Part shown: positions 17,113 through 25,739 of the stretch, in pieces
Layout: each line of letters begins with the position of its first letter
Position numbering within the stretch: position 1 is the first letter of the stretch
Source of the DNA: an uncultured Anaerolineae bacterium
Lineage (GTDB): Bacteria > Chloroflexota > Anaerolineae > Aggregatilineales > Phototrophicaceae
Direction of reading: 5' to 3'
Length of the DNA: 64,000 bases
NCBI GenBank assembly: GCA_938022205.1
Contig: CALIEB010000008.1
Location: 55,380-119,379 of the forward strand
Position numbers and translations under genes: made by a program
Notes under the pieces: generated by a model
The model's database searches: none
Told to the model about the DNA's origin: nothing
Seen by the model: the letters and a program-made list of their open reading frames with translations, nothing else

Positions 17113-18477
17113 ATGCCCGACCGCACGCTTGACAACTACCCCGACATTTTGGGCTATATCACAGGAGGTAAGCGCGCCAACATCAGCGTGATTCAAGTTG
17201 CCAGCGCGCTCAAGCCGCGCGTTGTGTTGGCGGGTCGTCCGCTAGAAATGCTGCTGCTGGTGCAAAATGCTGCCAACCAGCCTGTGCAAGTGACGGCAAC
17301 GCTGCGGCTGCCGGAATATGACGCGAAAAAGCAAAAGGGGCGTTTTGTCACCAAAGCCGAGCGGTTGGTCATCCGTCTTGAGCCTGCTAACGTGGGCTTG
17401 CTGACGTTGCCGCTTTCGACGCTGCCCGATACAGCAGCTGGCGCAGACTATAAAATTGGCATGGAAGTTAAAGTCGCGCCGCTCTCGCATGACAAGCCCG
17501 TACGCATCCGTCATCCTGAGGGCGGCGGCGTGGTCGATGAGCAGCTGCTGCCTGAAACTAGCCGCGAACTCATCCAGTCGCTCAAAGACAAACCTTGGAC
17601 AGTGGACGTAAGCGGCAGCACCATCACCTCCAAGCTCACGGTCATGAGTGGCAAGGTCGGCGCGTTTGCTGACCTTACGCCCTCGTGGACAACGCTGTGG
17701 TCGCTAGCGGACTACATGGACGAGACATTCTTGCTGCACCATTGGGCGCACGTGCTGCGTGACAAAGTGCTGCCTGCGCTCACCCGCCCTAACATTCTGC
17801 CCGTTATCCAAGAGTACACTGCCAAACGCTTTGAGAACGTGGGCTACACGCTGCAAGAGGAGGAGCTGCGCACGATTGTGCGCTTGCTCACGCTGATGCT
17901 GGAATACGCCAATCCGCGCGAGCGCGACATGATGTTTTTGCTTGGCGAGGCGTACAACATCAAGAAGTACGTTGAGAAGGACAAGCGCGCCACGCAAGCT
18001 GAAGGCAGTGAGGCGGTGAAGCTGCCGCGCTGGTGCTTGGCGTTCCTGCGGCAATGCAACAAGGACGAGCGCATCGCCCAATATCCCGTCAAAGCTATCG
18101 CGCACTTCGCGTTTGACGCGCTGCTAGAGGACGCTATGCTCCACAGCTTTGACCGTGTCCACAACTTGCTCGGCTTGGACTTAGGCACGTTAGAGGAGCA
18201 ACAGCTATACATTCAGCAGGTTTTCGAGGCGATGAACGCCAAGCGGCTGACCTTTGACCTGCTGTACATGCCGCTAGTGCTGGGCGGCATCGCTATCGCC
18301 GACGGCGTGCATTTGACCAAAGACGAGAAGGCACAGGGCATCATCACGGCACTGCGTCCCATGCTTGAGTATCGCCTGCGCGAAGCCCAAAAAGACGAAC
18401 ACGCGCAGGAGGTCTACAAGATGGCAACACAGCTGCTCGACCTTTCCGCCAGCAAGTACAACTTCAGCGAGTGGTAA
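17113..18477 (+). CDS. Unknown protein with an immunoglobulin-like N-terminal half and helical C-terminal half
   Basis: 454 residues from ATG 17113, with AAGGAG 8 bases upstream. There is no signal peptide or membrane helix. Residues about 15-130 are beta-rich (ISVIQVASALKPRVVLAG, MLLLVQNAANQPVQVTATL) and look like an Ig/arrestin-like sandwich. Residues about 200-450 are mainly alpha helical with many charged residues and the motif LLEYANPRERDMMFLLGEAYN. I recognise no family. The arrangement after a DUF58 gene and a small partner suggests a three-gene set. A long hairpin follows the stop. Confidence 0.65.
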   Translation: MPDRTLDNYPDILGYITGGKRANISVIQVASALKPRVVLAGRPLEMLLLVQNAANQPVQVTATLRLPEYDAKKQKGRFVTKAERLVIRLEPANVGLLTLPLSTLPDTAAGADYKIGMEVKVAPLSHDKPVRIRHPEGGGVVDEQLLPETSRELIQSLKDKPWTVDVSGSTITSKLTVMSGKVGAFADLTPSWTTLWSLADYMDETFLLHHWAHVLRDKVLPALTRPNILPVIQEYTAKRFENVGYTLQEEELRTIVRLLTLMLEYANPRERDMMFLLGEAYNIKKYVEKDKRATQAEGSEAVKLPRWCLAFLRQCNKDERIAQYPVKAIAHFAFDALLEDAMLHSFDRVHNLLGLDLGTLEEQQLYIQQVFEAMNAKRLTFDLLYMPLVLGGIAIADGVHLTKDEKAQGIITALRPMLEYRLREAQKDEHAQEVYKMATQLLDLSASKYNFSEW

Positions 18478-18499
18478 TTTTTCGCTGAAACCCATAACA

Positions 18500-18530
18500 A
18501 GGGGGCGAAAGTGGTGCTTTTCAGCCCCCT
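18500..18530. terminator. Hairpin between convergent genes
   Basis: AGGGGGC (18500-18506) pairs with GCCCCCT (18524-18530), extended inward by GAAAG/CTTTTC. There is no proper T-run on the plus side. It probably ends the unknown operon, the kinase transcript, or both. Confidence 0.55.
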
Positions 18531-18541
18531 ATGGTTTGGGC

Positions 18542-21500
18542 TTAGCGCGTAATCGTCAGCGTAAAGCCGCCTGTTGCTCTGCCTTCGTAACCCACCACTA
18601 CCAGCGTGTAGACCCCACTCTTGGGCAGCAGCACGTCGCGCAGTTCCGACGTGAACACGCCGTTGCGCGCGTCGTCGTTGAACGCGATGGGTATGTCGTC
18701 GGGGTCACGCAGCAGAATCATCGTGTCGATGTTCTGTCCGTCTTTGCCGTTGATGGTGAACGTGACGCGGCTGTCGGCGGTGGCATTAAACGTAAAGTGA
18801 ACTTGGCTGCCAATGTCGCGCAGCTCGCCGGCGATGAGGTTGCGCCCTTCAGGAATTGCGCGCTTTTCCACGTCGGTTGCGAAGGCATAAAAGGCAGTGT
18901 CATAGTCCATGAGTGCCTCCGCCATCTTGCCTAAGTACTCATAGGCTTGGGCGCGTCCCATAAAACTAGAGGGGCTGTTGTGACCAAATTTAAACGCTTC
19001 GGTGTAGGCACGTACCGCGTCCTCATACTTGCCGAGACTGTTGTAGGCGCGCGCCGCACCAGCGAACGCCGCCGCGTACGTTGGGTTGAGTTCGAGCGCA
19101 CGCGCATAGTCTTCCAACGCTTTGTTGTAGGCTTCTAGGGCGTAGTATGCCTCCGCGCGTTCGTAGTAATCAAAGTAGCACTCGCTTTGGCAGCTTTGTA
19201 GGGACTTCGTGAAGTCGCTGACCGCGTCCTCGTAGTTACCTGTTTGGCGGTTAGCAACCCCACGCCAGTAGTAGGCGACATCGTTCTCACTGTAGGTGCG
19301 CAAATAGACCGTGAACGCTCTCACTGCCGCGTCGAAATCGCTTAGGTTGTAGTGCGCTAGCCCCAGCCAGTAATAGGTGTCAGGATAGGTTGGGTCTATA
19401 CTGGTGGCACGAATGCCAGCCTCGCGCGCTTCTTCGTAGCGTTTTAGCTGCACATATGCGGCCGCAAGGTCACTGTAGTAATCAACGTACTGCGCGAGGC
19501 GCAACGCGCTCTCATAGTCGTCAGCGGCGTTTTCATAGTCGCGCAGGGCAAAGAAAGCGTCGCCGCGGTTGTTGAATGTGTAAGCGGTTTCCTTGAGTGC
19601 TAGCGCACGGTTGTAATCCGCGATAGCGGCGCGCATATCCCCCAGATTAAACTGTACCAAACCGCGATTGTTATAGTAATCGCTGTTATTGTCGTCGAGG
19701 CTAATTGCCCGATTATAGTCCGCCAGAGCTTTTTCGTACTTGCCCATGTAGTAGTATGCCAAGCCGCGGTTGCCGTAGAAAATCACGTTCTCAGCGAGAG
19801 AGATAGCCTTTGTGTAGTTGGCAACAGCGTCTTCGTACCGTTCAAGGTTGTAATACACGAGAGCGATGTTGTTATAAGCCAACGCAAAGTTGGGGTTGAT
19901 GGTCACTGCACGTTCAAAATCTTGCAACGCTCTGATGTAATCTGCCCTGTTGAAGTAAATTAAGCCGCGCTCGTTCAGCGCGTCGACATCGTTGGGCTGG
20001 CGTTCCAACGCCGCGTTGAAGTCCACCAACGCGCGGTCGTTGTCGCCGACTTGGCGGTAGTAGATGCCGCGATAGGTGTAAGCTATAGCGAGACTGTCGT
20101 TCAATTCAATGGCACGGTTATAGTCTTTTAGGGCATCTTCGATGCTAACGCGGTAGAAGGTGTAGATGCCGCGATAGACGTAGAAAAGCGCGTCTTCCTC
20201 GTAGGTTGCGCCTGCTTCAAAGTCCGCGCGGGCTTTGTCGTCCTCCAACAAGTTATAGTAGATATACCCGCGTACGCCGTAAAGCTGTGCGTCCTGATAA
20301 CGTGCTAGGGCTTCGTTGAGGTCAGCAAGCGCGGCATGATAGTCCCCTAGTGCAATGTAGGCGCGCCCGCGCATGAGATAGGCGTAGGCATCGTCACCGT
20401 ACAGGCGTAACGACTGTGAGTAGGCGGTGACTGCGCTCTTGGGGTCATCAAGCTCGAAGTAGAACAGGTCACCGAGCCGCAAGAAAGCGGTGGCGTTGTT
20501 GGGGTTGATGCGTGCTGCTTGCTCAAAGTCCGCGCGCGCAGCGGCAAGCTCACCTTCTTGCGCGTAAAGCTGCCCGCGCGCGATAAGTGCTTCATCATTG
20601 TTCGGGTCACGGCTGATGACGACGTTCAGGTCGGCGATGGCTTGCTCGGCTGTGCCGACATAGCTTAACGCCACCGCGCGGTTTTGGTACGCCAACAAAA
20701 AGTTTTCGTCAAGGTCAATGGCGCGGGTCAGGTCACGCACGGCGCGGCTATACTCGCCCGCTTCGATGAACGCCGCGCCGCGATTGTTGTAAAGTACGGC
20801 ATTGCTGCGTTCGATGCCGATGGCGCGGTCAAAGTCGCCGATGGCGTTGTCGTACTGCTCTTGTTCCAGATAGACCAAGCCGCGATTGTTGTACGCTTCC
20901 ACGAAGTCGGGGGCGTTCCCTAACGCCTTTTCGTAGCTAACGATAGCATCGCCATAGTTCCCCATGTTCCACTGCGTAATGCCAAGCAAGAGCAGCAACA
21001 GCGGATCTTTAGGCTCTTGTTCGAGCGCAAGCGCGATGTCTTCGCTCATGCTGTCGAAATTGTCGAGCAGCGCACTCGCCAGCCCGCGATAGGCGTAGAG
21101 CGCGGCCGGGAACTTCGAACGCGCAGGCACGAGCGTTTCCGCGCGGTTCAACGCCGAGACAGTGCGGGCATAGTCGCCATTTAGAAAGTTGATTTGTCCT
21201 TCGACGATGTTGCGCAAGTAGCGCGCGTCTGTATTGGCGGGAACAAACACGCGGTAGCTCGTAGGCAGGCGGTAAAGCACGCCGTCGCTCAACATACCCA
21301 CGACGGGGACGCTGCTGTTGAGTGTCAACCGCACATAGTCCGCCTCGCTGTCTGCGCTGACCAGCAGGGTGGCGTTGTAGGTTTCGAACACTTCGTTAAG
21401 CTGTTCGCCTTTGGGATTGTAGGCGATGGGCAGGCTGGCGATGTTTGCACCGTTAAGGTCGCGCACGAGGCGCGCGGTGTTGGCGATGTCCGCTATCAGC

Positions 21501-22804
21501 ACGCCGCGCTCTGTGTCGCTAAACGGCGTGCCAGCCAGCGGTGTCGCGGTCGGCGTGTAAGTCGCAGTCGGCGTGTAAGTCGCAGTCGGCGAGGGTGTGA
21601 TGGTGGGTGTTGGCGAAGGGGTGACGGTCGGCGTGTCGGTTGGTGTTGGCGAAGGGGTAACAGTCGGCGTGTTGGTGGGTGTCGGCGTAAGCGTGGGTGT
21701 GGCGGTGGCTTCAACAATGCCTATGCTGACAAACAGGCTGTTGCGCGTTTCTTGTGGTAGCACTGCCAGCACCAGCAGCCCGATAAGCAGCACGGCAACC
21801 AATCCGCCAATCGCCCAGACAGCGGCAGGCGCGCCGCGCCGCGCGGGCGGTGCGCTGGTTTCGCTTGGGTGAACAGTCACTCTGTCTTGCGGCGCGGCAA
21901 CGGGTTTTGTGATGCGGGCGGTTGGTTTGTCGCCCACGAGCGTTGGCGCGTTGTCATTCTGAAGTTTGTCTAGCGGCTTGGTTTCGCCTTCGCTTAAGCC
22001 GCGCTCGAAAGCGTCTGCCATAGCCTCGCCTGTGGGATAGCGTTCGCTAGGGTCTTTAGCAAGGGCTTTGAGGATGACGTTTTGGGCGGCTTCGGGCAAA
22101 TCTGGGCGCAGCGTGCGCGGCAGCGGCAGCGGGTCGAACAGGTGCATCTGCAGCACCGCCAGCGGCGTTTCTGCGCGATAGGGGGTGTGACCGGTCACCA
22201 TCTCATACAACACGATACCGAGCGAGTACAGGTCACTGGCGGGCGTAAGCTCGCGCTCGCCGCGGCACTGCTCGGGACTCATGTAAAAGGGCGTGCCGAT
22301 GATGCCGCTGCCGGTTAAGTCAAGCCCGCTTGAGCCGACAATTTTGGCGATGCCAAAGTCGGTCAAGTAGGCGTTGCCCTTGTTGTCCATCAGCACGTTG
22401 GAAGGCTTGATGTCACGATGCAAGATGCCGTTAGCGTGCGCATAATCAAGCGCGCTGGCAAGCTGGCGCAGGATGCGTGCCACGTCGTGTAGCGGCATCT
22501 TGCCCTTGCGAATGACATCGGCGAGCGAGCCGCCGTCGAGATAGCGCATTGCCATGTAGCTGATGCCGTTGTCTTCACCGTAGGCAAATACCGGCAAGAT
22601 GTGCAAGTGTTCGAGCTTAGCGATGGCGCGCGCCTCTTGCTCAAAGCGCGTGCGAAACGTGGGGTCGGTGGCATACTGCTGAGGTAGCACTTTAATGGCA
22701 ACATGGCGTTCGGTTTTAGGGTCAAACGCCTTGAAGACTGTCGCCATGCCGCCCGCGCCCACTTGCTCAATGATGCGATAGCCACCTAATTCGCGTCCTA
22801 TCAT
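18542..22804 (-). CDS. Transmembrane Ser/Thr protein kinase with long extracytoplasmic TPR array and C-terminal PPC-like domain
   Basis: 1420 residues. The Hanks-type kinase domain (about 9-270) is intact: Gly-rich GAGGMA, Lys38, HRDIKPSN with Asp131, and DFG at 149-151. A basic juxtamembrane region precedes one membrane helix (about 328-349), then a Thr/Pro-rich linker (about 367-422). The rest contains a domain of about 100 residues, then more than twenty tetratricopeptide repeats of the AYxNRGxxYxxxGxYxxAxxDYxxAIxLD type. The last 100 residues form a beta domain (FTFNATADSRVTFTI to TLVVVGYEGRATGGFTLTI) like the PPC domain of secreted peptidases. The TPR array should lie outside the membrane and sense a protein or wall ligand. 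No cognate phosphatase is adjacent. Confidence 0.9.
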   Translation of the reverse strand: MIGRELGGYRIIEQVGAGGMATVFKAFDPKTERHVAIKVLPQQYATDPTFRTRFEQEARAIAKLEHLHILPVFAYGEDNGISYMAMRYLDGGSLADVIRKGKMPLHDVARILRQLASALDYAHANGILHRDIKPSNVLMDNKGNAYLTDFGIAKIVGSSGLDLTGSGIIGTPFYMSPEQCRGERELTPASDLYSLGIVLYEMVTGHTPYRAETPLAVLQMHLFDPLPLPRTLRPDLPEAAQNVILKALAKDPSERYPTGEAMADAFERGLSEGETKPLDKLQNDNAPTLVGDKPTARITKPVAAPQDRVTVHPSETSAPPARRGAPAAVWAIGGLVAVLLIGLLVLAVLPQETRNSLFVSIGIVEATATPTLTPTPTNTPTVTPSPTPTDTPTVTPSPTPTITPSPTATYTPTATYTPTATPLAGTPFSDTERGVLIADIANTARLVRDLNGANIASLPIAYNPKGEQLNEVFETYNATLLVSADSEADYVRLTLNSSVPVVGMLSDGVLYRLPTSYRVFVPANTDARYLRNIVEGQINFLNGDYARTVSALNRAETLVPARSKFPAALYAYRGLASALLDNFDSMSEDIALALEQEPKDPLLLLLLGITQWNMGNYGDAIVSYEKALGNAPDFVEAYNNRGLVYLEQEQYDNAIGDFDRAIGIERSNAVLYNNRGAAFIEAGEYSRAVRDLTRAIDLDENFLLAYQNRAVALSYVGTAEQAIADLNVVISRDPNNDEALIARGQLYAQEGELAAARADFEQAARINPNNATAFLRLGDLFYFELDDPKSAVTAYSQSLRLYGDDAYAYLMRGRAYIALGDYHAALADLNEALARYQDAQLYGVRGYIYYNLLEDDKARADFEAGATYEEDALFYVYRGIYTFYRVSIEDALKDYNRAIELNDSLAIAYTYRGIYYRQVGDNDRALVDFNAALERQPNDVDALNERGLIYFNRADYIRALQDFERAVTINPNFALAYNNIALVYYNLERYEDAVANYTKAISLAENVIFYGNRGLAYYYMGKYEKALADYNRAISLDDNNSDYYNNRGLVQFNLGDMRAAIADYNRALALKETAYTFNNRGDAFFALRDYENAADDYESALRLAQYVDYYSDLAAAYVQLKRYEEAREAGIRATSIDPTYPDTYYWLGLAHYNLSDFDAAVRAFTVYLRTYSENDVAYYWRGVANRQTGNYEDAVSDFTKSLQSCQSECYFDYYERAEAYYALEAYNKALEDYARALELNPTYAAAFAGAARAYNSLGKYEDAVRAYTEAFKFGHNSPSSFMGRAQAYEYLGKMAEALMDYDTAFYAFATDVEKRAIPEGRNLIAGELRDIGSQVHFTFNATADSRVTFTINGKDGQNIDTMILLRDPDDIPIAFNDDARNGVFTSELRDVLLPKSGVYTLVVVGYEGRATGGFTLTITR
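21539..21706 (-). repeat. Degenerate tandem repeats coding the Thr/Pro linker of the kinase
   Basis: Short units reading GTCGGCGTG or GTTGGCGAAGGGGT on the plus strand recur here. They are in frame on the minus strand and code TPTxTPTPT-type residues 367-422 of the kinase. Length variation by slippage would be expected. Confidence 0.7.
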
Positions 22805-22906
22805 GCCTGCCTCTATTTTTTTGTGGGTGTTTGTTTGCGCAGGAGAATGCGCCCTTTACTATTGTAACGTGCGTCAGCAGGTAGCGCAACTTCATGGCAG
22901 GATTTT

Positions 22907-23764
22907 TCAGCTGCGGGGCGCGAAATGCACCTCAATCTCTTGCACACCCTCGAGCTGGCTGTTGAGGTGGTCGCGGATGTGCTGCGCTAACGTGTTGGCT
23001 TCGTCGATGGTGGTACGTGGACAGAGCGCAAGGTCAACGTCGATGAGGGCAGTTTTGGGCGTGCCACGACTGCGTACACGCAATACGTGCGCGTCGTGTG
23101 CCAGCGGCGGCAACAGTGCCTTAAGCGTTTCGGGCGCATAGGGGGCGGTGTCGACTAGTACGGCGACGGTTTGGCGGGCGATTTGCCAAGCGGCGCGCAA
23201 AATTAAGCCCACTACCACCAGTGCCGTCACGGTGTCCAGCCACGCCCAGCCTGTCATGTGAACGCATAGCATGCTGACCAGCACGGCACTCGTGACCCAG
23301 ACATCAGACTGTGTGTGCTGTGCGTCAGCGCGCAGCAGCACGCTTTGCAAGCGTTGCGCTTGATAGAGCTGGTAGCGCGAGACCGCCACATTGACTAAGA
23401 GCGTTGCTAGCAGCACGACAAGGTTGAGGCTGTCGATGGTCAGCTCGTGGGCTGCGGGCTGTATGAGACGTTCTAGCGCGCTCTTGAAAATTTCCCAAGC
23501 CGCCACCACGAGAAACAAGCCCAAAAGCAGCGCGCCTAAGGTCTCAAAGCGGGCATGTCCGTAGGGATGTTCGTCGTCGGGGGGTTGGGCAGCATAGCGC
23601 AAGGCGACCAAGCCGACGACGTTGCCGCTGCTGTCCAGCAGCGAGTGCAGCCCGTCTGCCAAGATAGCGAGCATGCCCGTGCTAATGCCTAGCAACATCT
23701 TGCCAATCGCCACGGCAAGGTTGCAGCCCAAGGTAATCCAAAACACGCGCGCGACGGGGTTCAT
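22907..23764 (-). CDS. Cation diffusion facilitator family transporter
   Basis: 285 residues from ATG 23764, chosen because GGAGG lies 6 bases upstream. Six membrane segments are expected. The tetrahedral metal-site motifs are present: DGLHSLLD in helix 2 and HTQSD in helix 5, along with the conserved HPYGHARFETLG loop. The family exports Zn2+, Fe2+, Co2+ or Mn2+ from the cytoplasm in exchange for protons. The HxxxD set favours zinc or cobalt, but specificity is a guess. A C-terminal cytoplasmic ferredoxin-like domain is present (ALIDVDLALCPRTTIDEAN). Confidence 0.88.
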   Translation of the reverse strand: MNPVARVFWITLGCNLAVAIGKMLLGISTGMLAILADGLHSLLDSSGNVVGLVALRYAAQPPDDEHPYGHARFETLGALLLGLFLVVAAWEIFKSALERLIQPAAHELTIDSLNLVVLLATLLVNVAVSRYQLYQAQRLQSVLLRADAQHTQSDVWVTSAVLVSMLCVHMTGWAWLDTVTALVVVGLILRAAWQIARQTVAVLVDTAPYAPETLKALLPPLAHDAHVLRVRSRGTPKTALIDVDLALCPRTTIDEANTLAQHIRDHLNSQLEGVQEIEVHFAPRS

Positions 23765-23894
23765 GCTTCTGCCTCCAAACAGCGTATACGTTACCCACAG
23801 CATACGCGCAAATGAGGCTTTTTGACAATCAGGAACAACAAATTTTGGCGCGCTTAAATTGACTGCTTAGGCGTGGTTTGTCCGCCGCACAAAT

Positions 23895-24341
23895 TTAGGT
23901 ATAGCTGGTTGGTGCGCCCGCGCTGCCACGCTTGCCGTCGGGCCAGATGGTGTTTTCGCTGAACTTCACGCCGCTGACATTTGCGCCTTGCAGGTTCGCG
24001 CTTTGCAGATTTGCGCCGCTGAGGTCGGCATTCGAGAGGTTCGCGCCTGTCATGCGTGCGCCTGTCAGGTTTGTGCCTTGCAGATTGGCTTGCGTCAAGT
24101 TCGCGCCGTTCAAGTCCGCATAGGGCATTTGGCAAGCCGAAAGGTTCGCGCCCGTCAGGTTGCATGAGCGCAGCACGGCCTCTTGCAAGTTGGACGCGCT
24201 GACGTTCGCGCCGCGCAGGTTGCTACCGCTTAGGTCGAGGCGTGCCATGTTTAGCGCAGACAAGTCTACCCCCGCCAGACGCGGTGTTGTCCCCGCCGAA
24301 ATAAGCGCAAGCACAAGTTCTTTACGAGTAATTTCAGGCAT
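23895..24341 (-). CDS. Pentapeptide-repeat protein
   Basis: 148 residues with about eighteen tandem A(N/D)LxG-type pentapeptides, predicting a right-handed quadrilateral beta-helix, preceded by a short helical N-terminus (TRKELVLALISAG). The C-terminal TIWPDGKRG tail is common in such proteins. Its start overlaps the last 8 bases of the epimerase gene (ATGCCTGA), so translation is coupled. The biochemical role is unknown; gyrase-protection activity is known only for a few members and is not implied. Confidence 0.85.
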   Translation of the reverse strand: MPEITRKELVLALISAGTTPRLAGVDLSALNMARLDLSGSNLRGANVSASNLQEAVLRSCNLTGANLSACQMPYADLNGANLTQANLQGTNLTGARMTGANLSNADLSGANLQSANLQGANVSGVKFSENTIWPDGKRGSAGAPTSYT

Positions 24342-25308
24342 GGTTTAACTGCTCCCGATAGTAGGTAATCATTTGGTCAAGCGTCTCGTCAAGCGACGTG
24401 CTGGGCTGCCAGCCCGTCACGCGCTGGATTTTCTCAATGCTTGGCACGCGCCGCCGAAAGTCCTCAAAGCCCGGTGCGTAGGCTTCGTCGTAGGGGATGG
24501 TGCGGATTTCTGACGCGCTGTCGGCACGCTCGCGCACCCGTTCGGCAAGCTGCAAGATGCTAATTTCTTCGTTGCTGCCGATGTTGAACAGCTCGCCAAC
24601 CGCCTCGTCGGTTTGCGACAGGCGATAAATCGCATCTACCACGTCGAACACGTTGCCGAAGCAGCGTTGCTGTTCACCATCCCCGTAGACCAGTATGGGT
24701 TCGTTCTTCAATGCCCACTGTACAAAGCGCGGCACAACCATGCCATATTGCCCCATCTGGCGCGGACCTATCGTGTTGAACAGGCGAAACAGCACAACGG
24801 GTAAGCCGACCTCTTGGTAGTACGCCAACGCCAGAAACTCGTCAATAGCTTTGGAGGCGGCGTAGCTCCAACGACTTTTGGTCGTTGCCCCCATCAGGCG
24901 GTCGTCGTCTTCTTTGAAGGGGAAGCTCACGCCCTTGCCATACACTTCCGACGTGGAAGCAATCAAGATTTTCTTGCGGTAGCGACGGGCGGTCTTGAGC
25001 ATGACCTCTGTGCCGTTGATGTTGACTTCGATGGTGTTGATGGGTTCGGTGATAATCTTGTGTACGCCCACCACCGCCGCAAGGTGAAAAATGACATCGC
25101 ACTCGCTCACGAGGCGGTCGGTGACGTGGATGTTGCGGATGTCCTCAATGGCGAAGTGGAAATGCGGGTGCTTGGTTAGCGGCGCGATGTTCTCAAAACG
25201 CCCCGTTGAAAGGTCATCGATGACGGTAACACGATGACCTTCTTTGAGCAGCCGCTCCGCCAAGTGTCCGCCAATAAAGCCCGCTCCCCCGGTGATTAAT
25301 GCCCGCAT
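24334..25308 (-). CDS. NAD-dependent nucleotide-sugar epimerase/dehydratase (SDR)
   Basis: 324 residues from ATG 25308, preceded by AAAGGAA. Extended short-chain dehydrogenase: NAD motif GGAGFIGG at 7-14 and catalytic YAASK (Tyr-x-x-x-Lys), with the Ser/Thr site STSEVYGKG. The region FNTIGPRQMGQYGMVVPRFV is typical of UDP-glucuronate decarboxylase or UDP-glucose 4-epimerase-like enzymes. A role in making sugar donors for envelope glycans is plausible. It heads a two-gene unit with the pentapeptide protein. Exact substrate not determinable. Confidence 0.85.
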   Translation of the reverse strand: MRALITGGAGFIGGHLAERLLKEGHRVTVIDDLSTGRFENIAPLTKHPHFHFAIEDIRNIHVTDRLVSECDVIFHLAAVVGVHKIITEPINTIEVNINGTEVMLKTARRYRKKILIASTSEVYGKGVSFPFKEDDDRLMGATTKSRWSYAASKAIDEFLALAYYQEVGLPVVLFRLFNTIGPRQMGQYGMVVPRFVQWALKNEPILVYGDGEQQRCFGNVFDVVDAIYRLSQTDEAVGELFNIGSNEEISILQLAERVRERADSASEIRTIPYDEAYAPGFEDFRRRVPSIEKIQRVTGWQPSTSLDETLDQMITYYREQLNHA

Positions 25309-25358
25309 GGTGTTCCTTTCTCGCGTTTGGGTGCTTTTTCCCTTTAGTCTAGCGTGTT

Positions 25359-25727
25359 TTAGCCGCGTCGATAAGGGCAATTCTTATGTGGGCAAATCGC
25401 CCCGTCGGCGAGAGCTTCGGGCTTGCCGCACACGCTGCAGAGCGGGATGGCGATGGCGGCGCGCACGTCGCCCGTTTCCCGCGCTTGTTTAGCTTGCTGC
25501 TTGGCGCGGCGGTTGTAACGGCTCAACGCCTCCATCACCGCCAAAATCACATTCGGGTCGTTGTCCGTCAAGGCTTGGTTGAGTGCTTTGTGCGCTTCGC
25601 TGTACTCTTCGTCGTTTAGCTCGTCCACGTAGTAGCCCAAAATTTGCGCCGCCTCAATGCGCACGCTGGGGTCGGGGTTGTGCGCGAGGTGCGCCAAAAT
25701 GTCTTGAAAGGTGACTTGGTCGCTCAT
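25359..25727 (-). CDS. Small HEAT-repeat protein with C-terminal four-cysteine motif
   Basis: 122 residues. The N-terminal 70 residues form two to three helix pairs of HEAT type (AHLAHNPDPSVRIEAAQILG and ALTDNDPNVILAVMEALSRY). A basic helix follows (RRAKQQAKQAR), then CxxC...CxxxxC (CSVCGKPEALADGAICPHKNC), which would bind one zinc. The combination suggests a small protein- or nucleic-acid-binding adaptor. It precedes no recognised partner except the M42 peptidase upstream, whose stop is 13 bases before its start. Confidence 0.65.
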   Translation of the reverse strand: MSDQVTFQDILAHLAHNPDPSVRIEAAQILGYYVDELNDEEYSEAHKALNQALTDNDPNVILAVMEALSRYNRRAKQQAKQARETGDVRAAIAIPLCSVCGKPEALADGAICPHKNCPYRRG

Positions 25728-25739
25728 GAGAACCTCTTT

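Noticed and set aside
21539..21706. CRISPR-like short repeats
   Set aside because: Units are degenerate, without constant spacers, and code in frame for the Thr/Pro linker of the kinase.
21194..21760. Plus-strand frame rich in Gly/Arg/Val opposite the kinase linker
   Set aside because: Its low-complexity sequence is the reverse of the Thr/Pro repeat coding region.
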